This document shows, in pieces, positions 9,834 through 19,542 of a stretch of DNA of 64,000 bases (position 1 is the stretch's first letter; each line of letters begins with the position of its first letter). The position numbers were made by a program, and so were the translations under genes. The DNA is from Psychrobacter fulvigenes (GTDB lineage Bacteria > Pseudomonadota > Gammaproteobacteria > Pseudomonadales > Moraxellaceae). The stretch is taken from positions 124,001 through 188,000 of the forward strand of contig NZ_CAJGZP010000001.1 of assembly GCF_904846155.1 (NCBI RefSeq). The letters are read 5' to 3'. The notes under the pieces are model-generated. The model ran no database searches and was not told the origin of the DNA. It worked only from the letters and a program-made list of their open reading frames with translations.

Positions 9834-10142
9834 ATGTTTACGTTTATATTAGCCCTGCACATTATCGTGGCGATTGCCATGATTGGCTTGATCTTGATAC
9901 AGCATGGTAAAGGAGCAGATGCAGGGGCTTCTTTTGGTGCCGGTTCTTCTGGTACGGTTTTTGGTGCTGCAGGTACGGCCAACTTTCTAACCCGTGCCAC
10001 TGCTGTATTAACGGTGATCTTCTTTATCACCAGTATGACGCTCGCTGTGCAAGCTCGTGAACAAGCCGAAGACCAGTTTCGCTTAGATGCGCCTGTCTCA
10101 GCACCGCAGTCACCGCGTCCTTTAACGCAAAATCCACAGTAA
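9834..10142 (+). CDS. secG: Protein translocase subunit SecG
   Basis: SecG is the small auxiliary subunit of the SecYEG channel. It has 102 residues and two hydrophobic segments: one at the N-terminus (FTFILALHIIVAIAMIGLIL) and one around ATAVLTVIFFITSM. The conserved QHGKGADAGASFGAG...GTVFGAAGTANFLTR loop lies between them. The C-terminal tail is P/Q-rich. Start ATG at 9834 follows AGAGGCCACC. It sits between tpiA and tRNA-Leu. Confidence 0.95.
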   Translation: MFTFILALHIIVAIAMIGLILIQHGKGADAGASFGAGSSGTVFGAAGTANFLTRATAVLTVIFFITSMTLAVQAREQAEDQFRLDAPVSAPQSPRPLTQNPQ

Positions 10143-10385
10143 AAGTTGTGTACGGCTATCTTGCAAAAGTCGATGGTTAGACGGTTTAAAGGTTTTTTAG
10201 AGAGTAGTAAGCGCGTTCTTTGTAGTAGCCCTTGCTATTTTGGCGCGTAAGTCTTACAATACTTGCCTGTTTTTATGATGCTGAAATTAATGCCATTGTC
10301 TGCCTCAGGACATAAAGCAATACATTGCAGTAAAGCAAAATAAAAATAGTCTAGTAAAGAAGGTTGTATTAAGACGTAACAACAA

Positions 10386-10470
10386 GCGATTGTGGTGGAA
10401 TTGGTAGACACGCCATCTTGAGGGGGTGGTGGCGCAAGCTGTGGGGGTTCAAGTCCCCCCAATCGCACCA
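10386..10470 (+). tRNA. tRNA-Leu (anticodon GAG)
   Basis: An 85-nt class II tRNA with encoded CCA. The acceptor arms GCGATTG / CAATCGC pair fully. The D-arm is GTGGAATTGGTAGACAC, the anticodon loop TTGAGGG gives GAG, there is a long variable arm, and the T-loop is GGGGGTTCAAGTCCCCC. It closely resembles E. coli tRNA-Leu(GAG). Confidence 0.96.
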
Positions 10471-10563
10471 AGTTATATGTTACGTGATGCGTTATGCTGC
10501 ACAGTGTTAAGTTGGTTATTGTAGATATGAGATTTCTAATTTAAAGTTTATTTTAAATAAAGA

Positions 10564-10592
10564 TTGACAGGTCTATAAAAATCACATACAAT
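10564..10592 (+). promoter_or_regulatory. Strong sigma-70 promoter for tRNA-fMet
   Basis: A consensus -35 TTGACA (10564-10569), a 17-base spacer and -10 TACAAT (10587-10592) place the start of transcription just before the initiator tRNA. Confidence 0.8.
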
Positions 10593-10608
10593 GTGCATTC
10601 TAAATTGA

Positions 10609-10685
<77 letters not shown>

Positions 10686-10731
10686 CTTTTAATACTGATT
10701 TTTGATACACTAAATTATCAGTGTAAATTAG

Positions 10732-10758
10732 CCCACCATTATGTTTGTGGGTTTTTTT
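10732..10758 (+). terminator. Intrinsic terminator after tRNA-fMet
   Basis: A CCCAC / GTGGG stem with a 10-base loop is followed by seven T. It would separate the tRNA transcript from rimP or act as a partial attenuator. Confidence 0.65.
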
Positions 10759-11140
10759 GTATCTGATTGTCGGTGTTACCACGGTATCTATCCTACTTAT
10801 GCTAAGCTCTACGCCCATAGTGTACGATAATATCGGTCACATGCGCAGTTATTTATGAGCGACATTGTCTGTTATTCTGCACTCCTTTAGTGATAATCTT
10901 GCTTTAAAAAACAATAATAGCATTCATGGTTTGAGGTTCAAGGCAAGGGTTGTACCCTCATATATAAATTCGTATGCACAAAACGGATATGGGGTCTTGC
11001 TCAGCAAGTTGTCGCTATATCGACAAGCAAAGCAGCGAATATTGTGGCTAGCTATGCATAACTGATAAACAATACCAATAAACAATGCGCGCATTATATT
11101 AAGTACGATAGATAAGTGAATAGGAAACGATAAATAGATT
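10759..11140 (+). other. rimP upstream region
   Basis: This 380-base gap contains several short dyads, for example TTGTCG/CGACAA around 11008-11026 and TTGCTCAGCAA just upstream of it. A 66-codon frame at 10865-11065 has no ribosome site or recognisable family and overlaps a similar frame on the other strand, so I do not call it. The region may be a structured leader. Confidence 0.4.
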
Positions 11141-11641
11141 ATGAAACTTTCGACCAAAGTTGCAGAGCTCACTAATATTATTGCCCCTGCGGTAGCTGCT
11201 TGTGATGTGGCACTATGGGGTATAGAATTTGCACCACAGGGCCGTCGCTCTTTGCTGCGTATTTATATTGAATCTTTACCTGAAGAAAAAGCACAAGACA
11301 AGCAAGTAACGATTGAAGACTGTGCTGCAGTTAACCATCAAGTTAGCGGTATTCTTGAGGTTCATGATCCCATTGCAGGTGAATATATTTTAGAAGTGTC
11401 CTCACCTGGTTTTGACAGAGTGTTTTTCTCAGATGAGCAAATGCTGGATTATGTGGGTCAAACGGTTAGCCTACGCTTGATACAAGCGATCGGGCAAGGC
11501 GATAAAAAGCGCCGAAAAGTGACGGGAAAACTGGATGGTATGGACTCTACGACTCTCAAACTAACGGCAACAGATGGCGAGCAGTTTGAGATTGCACTTA
11601 GTAATATTGATAAAGCTAACTTAGTTTTTGAAGATGCTTAG
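11141..11641 (+). CDS. rimP: Ribosome maturation factor RimP
   Basis: RimP assists maturation of the 30S subunit. It has 166 residues. The N-terminal alpha/beta domain carries the family signatures LWGIEFAPQGRRSLLRIYIE and TIEDCAAVNHQVSGILEVHDPI, then YILEVSSPGFDR. The C-terminal SH3-like barrel includes KKRRKVTGKLDGMD and ends with LSNIDKANLVFEDA. It is the first protein gene of the classic rimP-nusA-infB block, with about 180 bases before nusA. Confidence 0.96.
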   Translation: MKLSTKVAELTNIIAPAVAACDVALWGIEFAPQGRRSLLRIYIESLPEEKAQDKQVTIEDCAAVNHQVSGILEVHDPIAGEYILEVSSPGFDRVFFSDEQMLDYVGQTVSLRLIQAIGQGDKKRRKVTGKLDGMDSTTLKLTATDGEQFEIALSNIDKANLVFEDA

Positions 11642-11819
11642 TGGTTGCTTAGACGCTTATTATAGTGTCAAGCATGCGTTGTGCTCACAACTAAATCAGT
11701 GTTGTTCATTGTTAGCTAATTAATTAATGAACTCACTTATAAATAGCACGTAATTTAACTTAGAAAATAACGCTAATACATAAATGACAAAATTTAAGCA
11801 AGTATAGGACAGGTATAGC

Positions 11820-13304
11820 ATGAGTCGTGAAATCTTAACGGTAGTTGAAACCGTCAGTAATGAAAAGGGCTTAAATCCTGAAGATATCTTTGAAGCAATA
11901 GAAGAAGCTTTAGTGGTTTCGACCAAGAAAAAAGTATACACCGAACAGCCAGAAGTGGCAGTACGGGTAGCCATTGACCGCACGACTGGTGATTATGATA
12001 CTTATCGTTACTGGACTGTCGTTGCAGACGAAGATCATGAGATGCCTGCTTGTCAGCTTGCTATTACTGATCTTGACCAAGAAGAATGGTCGATCGGTGA
12101 TGTCAAAGAAGAGCAAATTGAGTCCATTGAATTTGGTCGTATTGCTGCCACGCAAGCCAAACAAGTCATCATCCAAAAAATCCGTGAAGCTGAGCGTGCG
12201 CTTGTAGCAGACGCTTTTGAGCCACGCATTGGCGAGATGATGTACGGCGAAGTCAAAAAACAAACCCGTGATGGCTATATCATTGATTTAGGTGATAATG
12301 CTGAAGGCTATTTGTCTCGCGACCACATGTTGCCGCGAGAGCAGCTGCGCGTTAAATCACGCATCAATGCTATCTTATATCATGTAAACCGTGAAAATCG
12401 CGGTGCACAATTGCTTTTATCACGTACTCATCCTGAAATGCTTTCAGCACTTATGCAAAAAGAAGTGCCTGAGATTGCTGAAGAGATAATTGAAATTCGT
12501 AACGTCGCTCGCCTGCCGGGTACTCGTGCTAAAATATCAGTGAAGACCAACGATCATCGTATTGATCCCGTTGGTGCTTGTATTGGTATGCGTGGCACAC
12601 GTATACAAGCGGTACAGCAAGAGCTTGATGGCGAACGCATTGATGTGGTGGTATGGTCAGATGATCCTGCACAATATATCATCAGTGCGCTTGAGCCTGC
12701 AGACGTTAGCAGCATTATCTTAGATGAAGATACGCACACAGCAGACATTGTATTCAGCACTAATGATCAGCTCGCACGTGCTATTGGCTCACAAGGCCAA
12801 AACGTACGTTTAGCGTCAGAGCTCACAGGTTATAAGCTAAACATGATGCTTGAAGAAGAGTATCAGCAACGTCAAGAAAATGAGACCAAAGTATTTGTTG
12901 AGCTTTTTTACGAGCGCCTAGAAGTAGATCAGGATCTAGCGCATGCTCTGGTTGACATTGGCTTTACCAGTATTGAAGAAGTTGCTTACGTACCTGTCGA
13001 AACTTTTTACGATATCGAAGGTTTAGATGACGAAGCGATTGATATGATTCAAGAGCGCGCAAAAGAAGTGGTCATCGCCGATGAACTGGTCAAACAACAA
13101 AACATGAAAGAGCCAAGTCAAGAACTGCAAGATCTTGAAGGTATGACTGTCAGCTGGGCCTATAAAATGGCACAAAAAGACATCGTTACTGTTGATGATC
13201 TAGCTGAGCAAGCGGTATTTGACTTAGAGGGTATCGAAGGCTTAGATGCTGAAACAGCAGGTCAGCTGATCATGAAAGCTCGGGAATCTTGGTTCAATGA
13301 ATAG
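11820..13304 (+). CDS. nusA: Transcription elongation/termination factor NusA
   Basis: NusA binds RNA polymerase, promotes pausing and takes part in termination and antitermination. It has 494 residues, the E. coli length. The order is an N-terminal polymerase-binding domain (SREILTVVETVSNEKGL), S1 domain from about residue 135 (MYGEVKKQTRDGYIIDLG), KH1 with VGACIGMRGTRIQAV, KH2 with ARAIGSQGQNVRLASELTG, and two C-terminal acidic repeats ending in ESWFNE. The start ATG at 11820 begins MSREIL. Confidence 0.97.
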   Translation: MSREILTVVETVSNEKGLNPEDIFEAIEEALVVSTKKKVYTEQPEVAVRVAIDRTTGDYDTYRYWTVVADEDHEMPACQLAITDLDQEEWSIGDVKEEQIESIEFGRIAATQAKQVIIQKIREAERALVADAFEPRIGEMMYGEVKKQTRDGYIIDLGDNAEGYLSRDHMLPREQLRVKSRINAILYHVNRENRGAQLLLSRTHPEMLSALMQKEVPEIAEEIIEIRNVARLPGTRAKISVKTNDHRIDPVGACIGMRGTRIQAVQQELDGERIDVVVWSDDPAQYIISALEPADVSSIILDEDTHTADIVFSTNDQLARAIGSQGQNVRLASELTGYKLNMMLEEEYQQRQENETKVFVELFYERLEVDQDLAHALVDIGFTSIEEVAYVPVETFYDIEGLDDEAIDMIQERAKEVVIADELVKQQNMKEPSQELQDLEGMTVSWAYKMAQKDIVTVDDLAEQAVFDLEGIEGLDAETAGQLIMKARESWFNE

Positions 13305-13494
13305 GTATTAGGAGCATATCACTGTCTTTTAGTGATATGCTATTAATAGTAAAGGGTCGATAAAAATCGTTATTTAGCATGCTAATATAATAATCAGCTA
13401 TCATAAACAACGCGCGTATCAGCCCAAACCCAATCATTTGTAGCCAACAACTGAATTGAACATATAGCAAATAATAGACAGTAGGTGATAATAA

Positions 13495-16227
13495 ATGGCA
13501 GATAAGACCGTCAAAGAACTGGCAGAAATGGTAGGCAAAACCGCTAGTGCTGTACAACAGCAATTGCAGGATGCTGGGCTGCCTGCGCGCGCAGAGGATG
13601 ACATGGTCACCGAACGTGAGCAAGAGAAGCTGGTAGCGTATTTAAAACAAAGTCATGGCCAGCAGGAAAAGCGCCGTATTAGCCTCAAATCTAAGACGAC
13701 AAGCACTGCGCGTGTGACTGGCTCTTCTGGTAAATCGAAGAGTGTCAATGTTGAAGTGCGCAAAAAGAAAGTTTTTGAAAAGCCTGATCCAGAGAAAATC
13801 GCTGCAGAATTAGCGGCTCGCGAAAAGGCCATGGTTGAGGCGCAAGCTCGTGCTGCTAAAGAAGCAGAAGAGCGTGCCGAAACGAAGAAAAAGTCAGAAG
13901 AACGTCAAGCAGCAACATTGGCTGCTATGCGTGCAAGTCTGGGCTCAGGTAAAAAGTCAGACGGCAAAAACGACGATGTCTCTACATCTGTGGTGGTCAA
14001 AAAAGGTGGCAAAGCTGCTGTTGAAGTCAAAACCAAAGAAAAAGAGAAAGAAAAGAAAAAAGTTGCACCTACTAAGCCAAAAGTGGAGACGGCAGCTGAG
14101 CGTAAAGCTCGCGAAGTGCGCGAAAAAGAAGAAGAGCGCCTACGTCAAATCGAAGCTGAAACACGTCGTACCCAAGCTGAAGAAGCACAAAAACGCACGC
14201 TTGAGCAAATGCGCAAAATGGCTGGTAAATATACTGACCGTGAGCCAGTGGCTGAAGTTCGTAAGGACGAGCCGTTAGCTGAAGGTTTGGTTGGTGATGC
14301 TCTAGAAGAGTCATTTGAAAAAGAACGTCGTGAGATCAAGCGCGGTGCAAGCAGCACAGGTGCTCGTGGTCGTCGCCGTAAGAATCAAGATGAGCGTGAG
14401 TTCAAAAACCGTAAAAACGGTTTGCGTTCAACACAAGCGTCGCAGCATAAGTTCGAAAAACCTGTCGAAAAAATTGTTTATGATGTTGAGATCAGTGAGC
14501 AAATTACAGTAGCAGATCTTGCTCAGCGCATGGCTGTTAAAGCTCGTGAAGTGACCAAGTTACTCATGAAAATGGGTGAGATGGCTCGTGAGTCAGATAC
14601 GATTGATCAAGCGACAGCGAGCTTAATCGTTGAAGAGATGGGTCACAACCCAGTACCAGTAAGTGATACCAAGGTCGAAGATGATCTGCAGGATGCTGTT
14701 GATGAGCGTAGTAGTAACGTGCAAACGCGTCCACCAGTAGTGACCATCATGGGTCATGTTGACCATGGTAAAACTTCACTACTAGATAAAATCCGTGAGA
14801 CCAAAGTTGCTACGGGTGAAGCTGGCGGTATTACTCAGCATATCGGTGCTTATCATGTGAAGACCGACCGCGGTGTTATTACTTTCCTTGATACTCCAGG
14901 TCACGCCGCCTTTAGTGCCATGCGTTCACGCGGTGCTCAGGCGACTGATATTGTGGTATTGGTCGTTGCAGCAGATGACGGTATGATGCCGCAAACTGAA
15001 GAAGCGATTGACCATGCGCGCGCTGCTGGTACGCCACTTATCGTTGCTATCAACAAGATGGATAAGCCAAGCGCAGATCCAGATCGCGTGTTGAACGAAT
15101 TAACAGCGAAAGAAGTGGTATCAGAAGAGTGGGGCGGTGATACGCCAATGGCGCGTATCTCAGCCAAGACTGGTGATGGTATCGATGGCTTATTAGAACT
15201 TATTAGCTTACAAGCTGAGCTAATGGAGCTAGAAGCGCCATTAGACGGTGCTGCTCAAGGTGTGGTCATTGAATCAAAACTTGAAAAAGGCCGTGGTCCA
15301 GTCGTTAGCGTATTGGTCAAAAAGGGTACGCTAAAACAAGGTGACTTAGTATTGGCTGGTGAGCACTACGGTAAAGTCCGCGCCATGATTGATGAGCGTG
15401 GTCAGCGTATCAAAACAGCTGGTCCTTCTATTCCTGTTGAGATCTTGGGCTTACCTGAGACGCCAGCGGCTGGTAGTGAGTTCCTAGTTGTCACCGACGA
15501 GAAAAAAGCACGTGAAGTGGCAGATTTCAGAACCAACCGTGAGCGTGAGCAGCAACTTGAGCGTCAGAACAAAATGCGCTTAGAAAGTATGTTTGAGCAG
15601 ATGGGTCAAGGCGACGTATCTTTCCTAAACATCGTTCTAAAAACAGACGTTCGTGGCTCGCTTGAAGCATTACTTGCGGCATTGAATGAGCTTTCTACTG
15701 ACGAAGTCAAAGTGAGAGTTATTAGTTCAGGTGTGGGTCCTATCTCTGAATCTGACGTCACTCTTGCAGAGTCAAGTGAAGCAGTCTTATTAGGCTTTAA
15801 CGTCCGTGCAGACAGTACCGCACGTCGTAAAGCAGACGCTGCTGATATGGATATTCGTTACTACAGCGTCATCTATGGCCTGATCGATGATGTGAAAGCA
15901 GCCATGAGTGGCATGCTGGCACCAGAGCATCGCGAGAAGATCTTGGGTATTGCTGAAGTCCGTGAAGTATTCCGTTCAAGCAAGTTTGGTGCAGCCGCTG
16001 GTTGTATGGTGGTTGAAGGTACTATCTATCGTAACAAACCAATCCGTGTACTGCGTGATGATCAAGTCATCTTTACTGGTCAGTTGCAGTCATTACGTCG
16101 CTATAAAGAAGACGTTAATGAAGTGCGCACTGGTATGGAATGTGGTTTGGCCGTCCGTGGATATGATGTTGAAGCAGGCGATAAGATCGAAGTCTTTGAA
16201 ATCCAAGAGTTTGCACGTACTATCTAA
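13495..16227 (+). CDS. infB: Translation initiation factor IF-2
   Basis: IF-2 is the GTPase that brings fMet-tRNA to the 30S subunit and promotes subunit joining. It has 910 residues. An IF2_N domain at the start ([20 protein letters not shown]) is followed by a long, highly charged K/E/A-rich linker, then a second IF2_N-like domain. The G domain begins near residue 420: [21 protein letters not shown]. The C-terminal domains bind fMet-tRNA. The gene precedes rbfA after a stem-loop and terminator-like structure. Confidence 0.98.
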   Translation: MADKTVKELAEMVGKTASAVQQQLQDAGLPARAEDDMVTEREQEKLVAYLKQSHGQQEKRRISLKSKTTSTARVTGSSGKSKSVNVEVRKKKVFEKPDPEKIAAELAAREKAMVEAQARAAKEAEERAETKKKSEERQAATLAAMRASLGSGKKSDGKNDDVSTSVVVKKGGKAAVEVKTKEKEKEKKKVAPTKPKVETAAERKAREVREKEEERLRQIEAETRRTQAEEAQKRTLEQMRKMAGKYTDREPVAEVRKDEPLAEGLVGDALEESFEKERREIKRGASSTGARGRRRKNQDEREFKNRKNGLRSTQASQHKFEKPVEKIVYDVEISEQITVADLAQRMAVKAREVTKLLMKMGEMARESDTIDQATASLIVEEMGHNPVPVSDTKVEDDLQDAVDERSSNVQTRPPVVTIMGHVDHGKTSLLDKIRETKVATGEAGGITQHIGAYHVKTDRGVITFLDTPGHAAFSAMRSRGAQATDIVVLVVAADDGMMPQTEEAIDHARAAGTPLIVAINKMDKPSADPDRVLNELTAKEVVSEEWGGDTPMARISAKTGDGIDGLLELISLQAELMELEAPLDGAAQGVVIESKLEKGRGPVVSVLVKKGTLKQGDLVLAGEHYGKVRAMIDERGQRIKTAGPSIPVEILGLPETPAAGSEFLVVTDEKKAREVADFRTNREREQQLERQNKMRLESMFEQMGQGDVSFLNIVLKTDVRGSLEALLAALNELSTDEVKVRVISSGVGPISESDVTLAESSEAVLLGFNVRADSTARRKADAADMDIRYYSVIYGLIDDVKAAMSGMLAPEHREKILGIAEVREVFRSSKFGAAAGCMVVEGTIYRNKPIRVLRDDQVIFTGQLQSLRRYKEDVNEVRTGMECGLAVRGYDVEAGDKIEVFEIQEFARTI

Positions 16228-16232
16228 GCGTA

Positions 16233-16259
16233 TTGCTAAGTATGCTATATACTTAGCAA
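16233..16259. repeat. 11-bp inverted repeat after infB
   Basis: A perfect stem TTGCTAAGTAT / ATACTTAGCAA with a 5-base loop starts 6 bases after the infB stop codon. It is not followed by a T-run. It may protect the 3' end of the infB message or be a processing site. Confidence 0.6.
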
Positions 16260-16294
16260 GTTGATCTTAGATTAACGTTATAACCGTGTACAGA

Positions 16295-16327
16295 GGTCTA
16301 ACAGGTTCATCCTGCTAGGCCTTTTTT
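16295..16327 (+). terminator. Intrinsic terminator between infB and rbfA
   Basis: A GGTCTAACAGG / CCTGCTAGGCC stem (one mismatch and a T-G pair, TTCAT loop) is followed by six T. It would reduce flow from infB into rbfA-truB. Confidence 0.7.
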
Positions 16328-16386
16328 ATCGTATATTTATACCATCAGATACTATTGATTCATTAATATTAAAAACAGGAAATAAT

Positions 16387-16776
16387 ATGAGCCAACGTTT
16401 ACAACGCTTAGCCGATCAGATTCAGCGTGAGCTAGCCGTTCTTATTCGTGATGAAGTCAACGATCCACGCCTGACAGGCTTTGTCACTATCTCTAGTGTT
16501 AAGGTGAGTCCAGACTTAGGTTACGCAGATATTTACGTGACCATCATGGAGCCTGAGCTGAACGATGCTATGACTAAGAGTAGTCATGAGCAAAGTGTGC
16601 AAGTCCTTAATAAAGCGGCAGGTTTTTTGCGTACTGAGCTCAGCCACAGCCTAAAAACACGTACCACTCCACGTCTACGCTTTCATTATGATGAAGTAAC
16701 CGCTCGTGGTAACTATATGATGGACTTGATCAGCCAGGCCGTCACAAAAACTGAGCAAAACGAAGCAGACGAGTAA
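16387..16776 (+). CDS. rbfA: 30S ribosome-binding factor RbfA
   Basis: RbfA is a KH-like factor for late 16S rRNA maturation and cold adaptation. It has 129 residues. Family signatures are RLQRLADQIQRELAVLIRDEVNDPRL, FVTISSVKVSPDLGYADIYVT, and LRTELSHSLKTRTTPRLRFHYDE. The start ATG at 16387 follows an AGGAAATAAT ribosome site. truB begins 9 bases after its stop, so the two are co-translated or tightly coupled. Confidence 0.96.
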   Translation: MSQRLQRLADQIQRELAVLIRDEVNDPRLTGFVTISSVKVSPDLGYADIYVTIMEPELNDAMTKSSHEQSVQVLNKAAGFLRTELSHSLKTRTTPRLRFHYDEVTARGNYMMDLISQAVTKTEQNEADE

Positions 16777-16785
16777 TTTTCCATT

Positions 16786-17832
16786 ATGTCGATATCTCCA
16801 GTTAAAAAAAGAGTCTCGGGTGTCATTTTAGTAGACAAACCCATAGGCATGACTTCACAACAGGTGGTGTCAAAAGTTAAGTATCTGTTTAAGTCACCCA
16901 TACATGACAGCAAAAAAGCGGGTCATACAGGGACGCTCGATCCCATGGCGACAGGACTATTACCTGTCTGTTTGGGTGAGGCAACTAAGTTTAGTCATTA
17001 TCAGCTTGATGCTGACAAATCTTATCAAGCAACTATTTTACTGGGTCAGCAGACGGATACTGGTGATGCAGATGGGCAGGTAACTGCGCAAGCGGCTGTA
17101 CCAGAGCTTAATGAAGCGCTTTTGGACAGTATCGCTCAGCAGTTCTCAGGGGCTCAGCAGCAAACTCCCCCCATGTATTCTGCTTTAAAAAAAGACGGAA
17201 AGAAGCTTTACGAGTATGCGCGTGCTGGAATCGAGATTGAACGTGCAGCTAGAGATATCGTCATTAAGGATATCTCCTTAATAATGGTTAATGCGCAGCA
17301 ACTGCAGCTAACAGTTACCTGTACTAAAGGCACTTATGTACGTGTGTTGGCAGAAGATATTGCCAAAGCGCTGGGTACATTAGGCCATTTAATTGCTTTA
17401 CGTCGTCTAAAAACAGGTAAGTTTTTAATAGATGATGCCATTACTTTACCGCAGCTAGAGGCGTTGACATTGGAAGATCGCCTGTCGCAGCTACTGCCCA
17501 TAGATGCCTGTGTTGATATCGAACCAAAACTTACTTTGGATGCTGAGCAGTGTGCACGTGTGAGGCAAGGTCAGCGACTAAACGTCATTAATCAATTGAC
17601 AGATAGCTTGCAACACTATATCTCAACCACTGTTGCCCAAGAGCTAACTGCTGCTGAAAACAACACTAATCAACAAAGCAGCACGACTGATGAGGAAACT
17701 GCTGATAGTCAGCCAGTGCTACATGAGGTGCCTGTCGATATTCGTCTGATTGATGAGAAAGGGCAATTCATTGGCTTAGGTGCAGTCAGTTTGAACGGTC
17801 GCTTACAACCTAAAAAGTTAATTCAATTATAG
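16786..17832 (+). CDS. truB: tRNA pseudouridine-55 synthase TruB
   Basis: TruB makes pseudouridine 55 in the T-loop of tRNA. It has 348 residues. The catalytic motif AGHTGTLDPMATGLLPVCLGEATK contains the nucleophile D52. Other signatures are SYQATILLGQQTDTGDADG, PPMYSALKKDGKKLYEYAR and CTKGTYVRVLAEDIA. The C-terminal domain contains a genus-like polar insert (N/T/Q/S/E-rich, about residues 284-312) before the final VDIRLIDEKGQFIGLG strand. It is followed by a strong terminator. Confidence 0.96.
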   Translation: MSISPVKKRVSGVILVDKPIGMTSQQVVSKVKYLFKSPIHDSKKAGHTGTLDPMATGLLPVCLGEATKFSHYQLDADKSYQATILLGQQTDTGDADGQVTAQAAVPELNEALLDSIAQQFSGAQQQTPPMYSALKKDGKKLYEYARAGIEIERAARDIVIKDISLIMVNAQQLQLTVTCTKGTYVRVLAEDIAKALGTLGHLIALRRLKTGKFLIDDAITLPQLEALTLEDRLSQLLPIDACVDIEPKLTLDAEQCARVRQGQRLNVINQLTDSLQHYISTTVAQELTAAENNTNQQSSTTDEETADSQPVLHEVPVDIRLIDEKGQFIGLGAVSLNGRLQPKKLIQL

Positions 17833-17952
17833 CTTATGACTAAGGTCTAGGCGTTACTATCGTTAACAGTTTGAGAGCATTTATCCTAACTCACTAAGTT
17901 TGGGTATAACTTACGGGCTCATTACATTAATCACATATCGTCACATTTTATT

Positions 17953-17987
17953 GCAGGTTTCGCCTATGGTGAAACCTGCTTTTTTTG
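17953..17987 (+). terminator. Intrinsic terminator after truB
   Basis: A GCAGGTTTC-GCC / G-GTGAAACCTGC type stem is followed by at least seven T, ending the infB-rbfA-truB unit. Confidence 0.85.
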
Positions 17988-18181
17988 TACAGTGGTTAAG
18001 TCAGCCAGGGAAAGCTGGATAATAATAATAACTAACTACAATAATTACCTATAACAAAAAAATCTCAGAGGAAGTCTTACCGATAACTTATGAAGAATAA
18101 TAAATATCCATAAAATAAAAATTAAGCTATGAAGAAAGATTTGTATACAACTTATTTTTCTATAACAAGAGAAGGGATATC

Positions 18182-18706
18182 ATGAAAACAATTGCTTTTT
18201 TATTACATAATAACTTTGAACAAGCAGAGTATGAAGACGTCAATGACCAATTGAAAGCCAAAGGTTACAAGACAGTACTGATCACCACTAACGAAGAAAA
18301 AGACGTCCAAGCGATGAATCAGGACGTCAATAAAGGTGCTACCTTCACTGCTGACATCTTTGCAAAAGACGCAAACGTTGCTGATTATGATGCCTTAGTT
18401 TTACCAGGTGGCACGGTGAACGCTGACACCATACGTGGTAACGAAGAGGCTCATAATATAGTGAACGCGATCAATGATGCTGGTAAGCCGTTAGCTGTCA
18501 TTTGCCATGCGCCTTGGATTCTTATTAACACAGGTATCGCTAAAGGCAAAACGCTTACGGCTTATCATTCACTACAGTTGGATCTAGAAAATGCTGGTGC
18601 AAACTTTGTAGACAAAACCGTACAAGTAGACGGTAATTTGATTACTTCGCGCAATCCAGATGATATTAATAATTTTGTAGCAGCTATAGATAAAGCCTTA
18701 TCATAA
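18182..18706 (+). CDS. PfpI/DJ-1 family (type 1 glutamine amidotransferase-like) protein
   Basis: A 174-residue protein of the PfpI/YhbO branch of the DJ-1 superfamily, whose members are described as glyoxalases, deglycases or stress proteases. The nucleophile elbow is VICHAPW with C108-H109. DALVLPGGTVNADTIR carries the second conserved segment, and GKTLTAYHSLQLDLENAGANFVD and GNLITSRNPDDINNF complete the fold. The start ATG is supported by GAAGGGATATC. It stands between truB and rpsO with two tiny acidic ORFs, which is not part of the usual cluster. The substrate cannot be inferred. Confidence 0.9.
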   Translation: MKTIAFLLHNNFEQAEYEDVNDQLKAKGYKTVLITTNEEKDVQAMNQDVNKGATFTADIFAKDANVADYDALVLPGGTVNADTIRGNEEAHNIVNAINDAGKPLAVICHAPWILINTGIAKGKTLTAYHSLQLDLENAGANFVDKTVQVDGNLITSRNPDDINNFVAAIDKALS

Positions 18707-18777
18707 TTTAAAAAAATTAACACCTCACGCTTACTTACAACCCACCATCAATCATGACAACAAAAAAGGAAAAAACT

Positions 18778-18939
18778 ATGACACAGCCTAATCCCAATGA
18801 TACTAAGTTTGAACAGCAGAAGTCTGAATCAGAGATTTCATCACTAAAAAATCAAACTGAAGACAATTATGATAAAGATACAGACGCTGCTGCAGAGCGT
18901 ATTGCAGACAACTTAGAAGAAGCTAAAAAAGATAAGTAA
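18778..18939 (+). CDS. Small acidic hypothetical protein (53 aa)
   Basis: A 53-codon frame starting MTQPNPNDTKF, rich in D, E, K, Q and N, without hydrophobic segments. A good ribosome site (AAAAAAGGAAAAAACT) precedes the ATG at 18778, which I prefer to an in-frame upstream ATG at 18754. It is probably an intrinsically disordered protein. It lies between the PfpI-like gene and a second acidic mini-ORF with the same orientation. I do not recognise a family. Confidence 0.55.
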   Translation: MTQPNPNDTKFEQQKSESEISSLKNQTEDNYDKDTDAAAERIADNLEEAKKDK

Positions 18940-19049
18940 TATCGATCGGTTGATACTGACCAAATAGCTTCGATACAATAGTAATCAGATAGGTGCCAGC
19001 TGATATGGCTAGGGCTTATCTTTATTAAATTCATAAAAGGGAAGATATT

Positions 19050-19223
19050 ATGGACAAGTCAAAACAAGATATGGATGCGCAAGAACAAAAAATACAAAAA
19101 TTAGCAGAAGACATCAATCCTAGTGAAGACTCAGTCCCTGATAGTGTCGCTGAAGCAACGACAGTGCCGTTAGATGATGATGCACTTGGCGGTAACGCTA
19201 CTGAAGACGATGTCAAAAAGTGA
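19050..19223 (+). CDS. Small acidic hypothetical protein (57 aa)
   Basis: A 57-codon frame starting MDKSKQDMDAQEQK with a clear AAGGGAAGATATT ribosome site. Composition is acidic and hydrophilic (E, D, Q, S, A), with no membrane segment or cysteine. It is followed by an intrinsic terminator at 19308. It resembles its neighbour at 18778 in size, composition and strength of the ribosome site, but not in clear sequence. A longer frame on the opposite strand here is a shadow. Confidence 0.55.
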   Translation: MDKSKQDMDAQEQKIQKLAEDINPSEDSVPDSVAEATTVPLDDDALGGNATEDDVKK

Positions 19224-19307
19224 CACTAAAAAATAAAATTAAATAAGCTTTAAATCGATATGGCGCTTACTTAAGCCATGCTTTCAAAACTGTTGAAACT
19301 AATCGTG

Positions 19308-19335
19308 AAAACTGCTGTTAGTTCAGCAGTTTTTT
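19308..19335 (+). terminator. Terminator upstream of rpsO
   Basis: AAACTGCTG / CAGCAGTTT with a 6-base loop runs into a T-tract, ending transcription from the small acidic ORF and overlapping the start of the rpsO promoter. Confidence 0.75.
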
Positions 19336-19343
19336 GTTATAAT
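19335..19343 (+). promoter_or_regulatory. Extended -10 promoter of rpsO
   Basis: TGTTATAAT is a consensus extended -10 element (TG-N-TATAAT) immediately after the upstream terminator. No good -35 box lies at the right distance. The resulting rpsO leader of about 190 nt is long enough for S15 feedback control, but I could not identify the binding fold by eye. Confidence 0.55.
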
Positions 19344-19542
19344 CGCTGCCACGCTAATAGCATAAACTGCTAAGCTCAAACACTGTGCTCACTGTCCACT
19401 AGGTCAACTCTAGTAATGCAGGGTTGTCCCGAATGGCAGGTGAGCTATTTTATTTATTCTATGGTTTCAAAAGTGCTTAACTATGTTGAGACAACATTGC
19501 TTGAGCAAGCATTGAAACTATTAGCATTGCCGGAGAAAATTT

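Noticed and set aside
10865..11065. 66-codon frame upstream of rimP
   Set aside because: No ribosome site, no recognisable family, and an opposite-strand frame of similar size covers the same bases.
19031..19216. 61-codon minus-strand frame rich in S
   Set aside because: It mirrors the 57-codon plus-strand frame with a good ribosome site; S/A-rich reverse readings of acidic genes are typical shadows.
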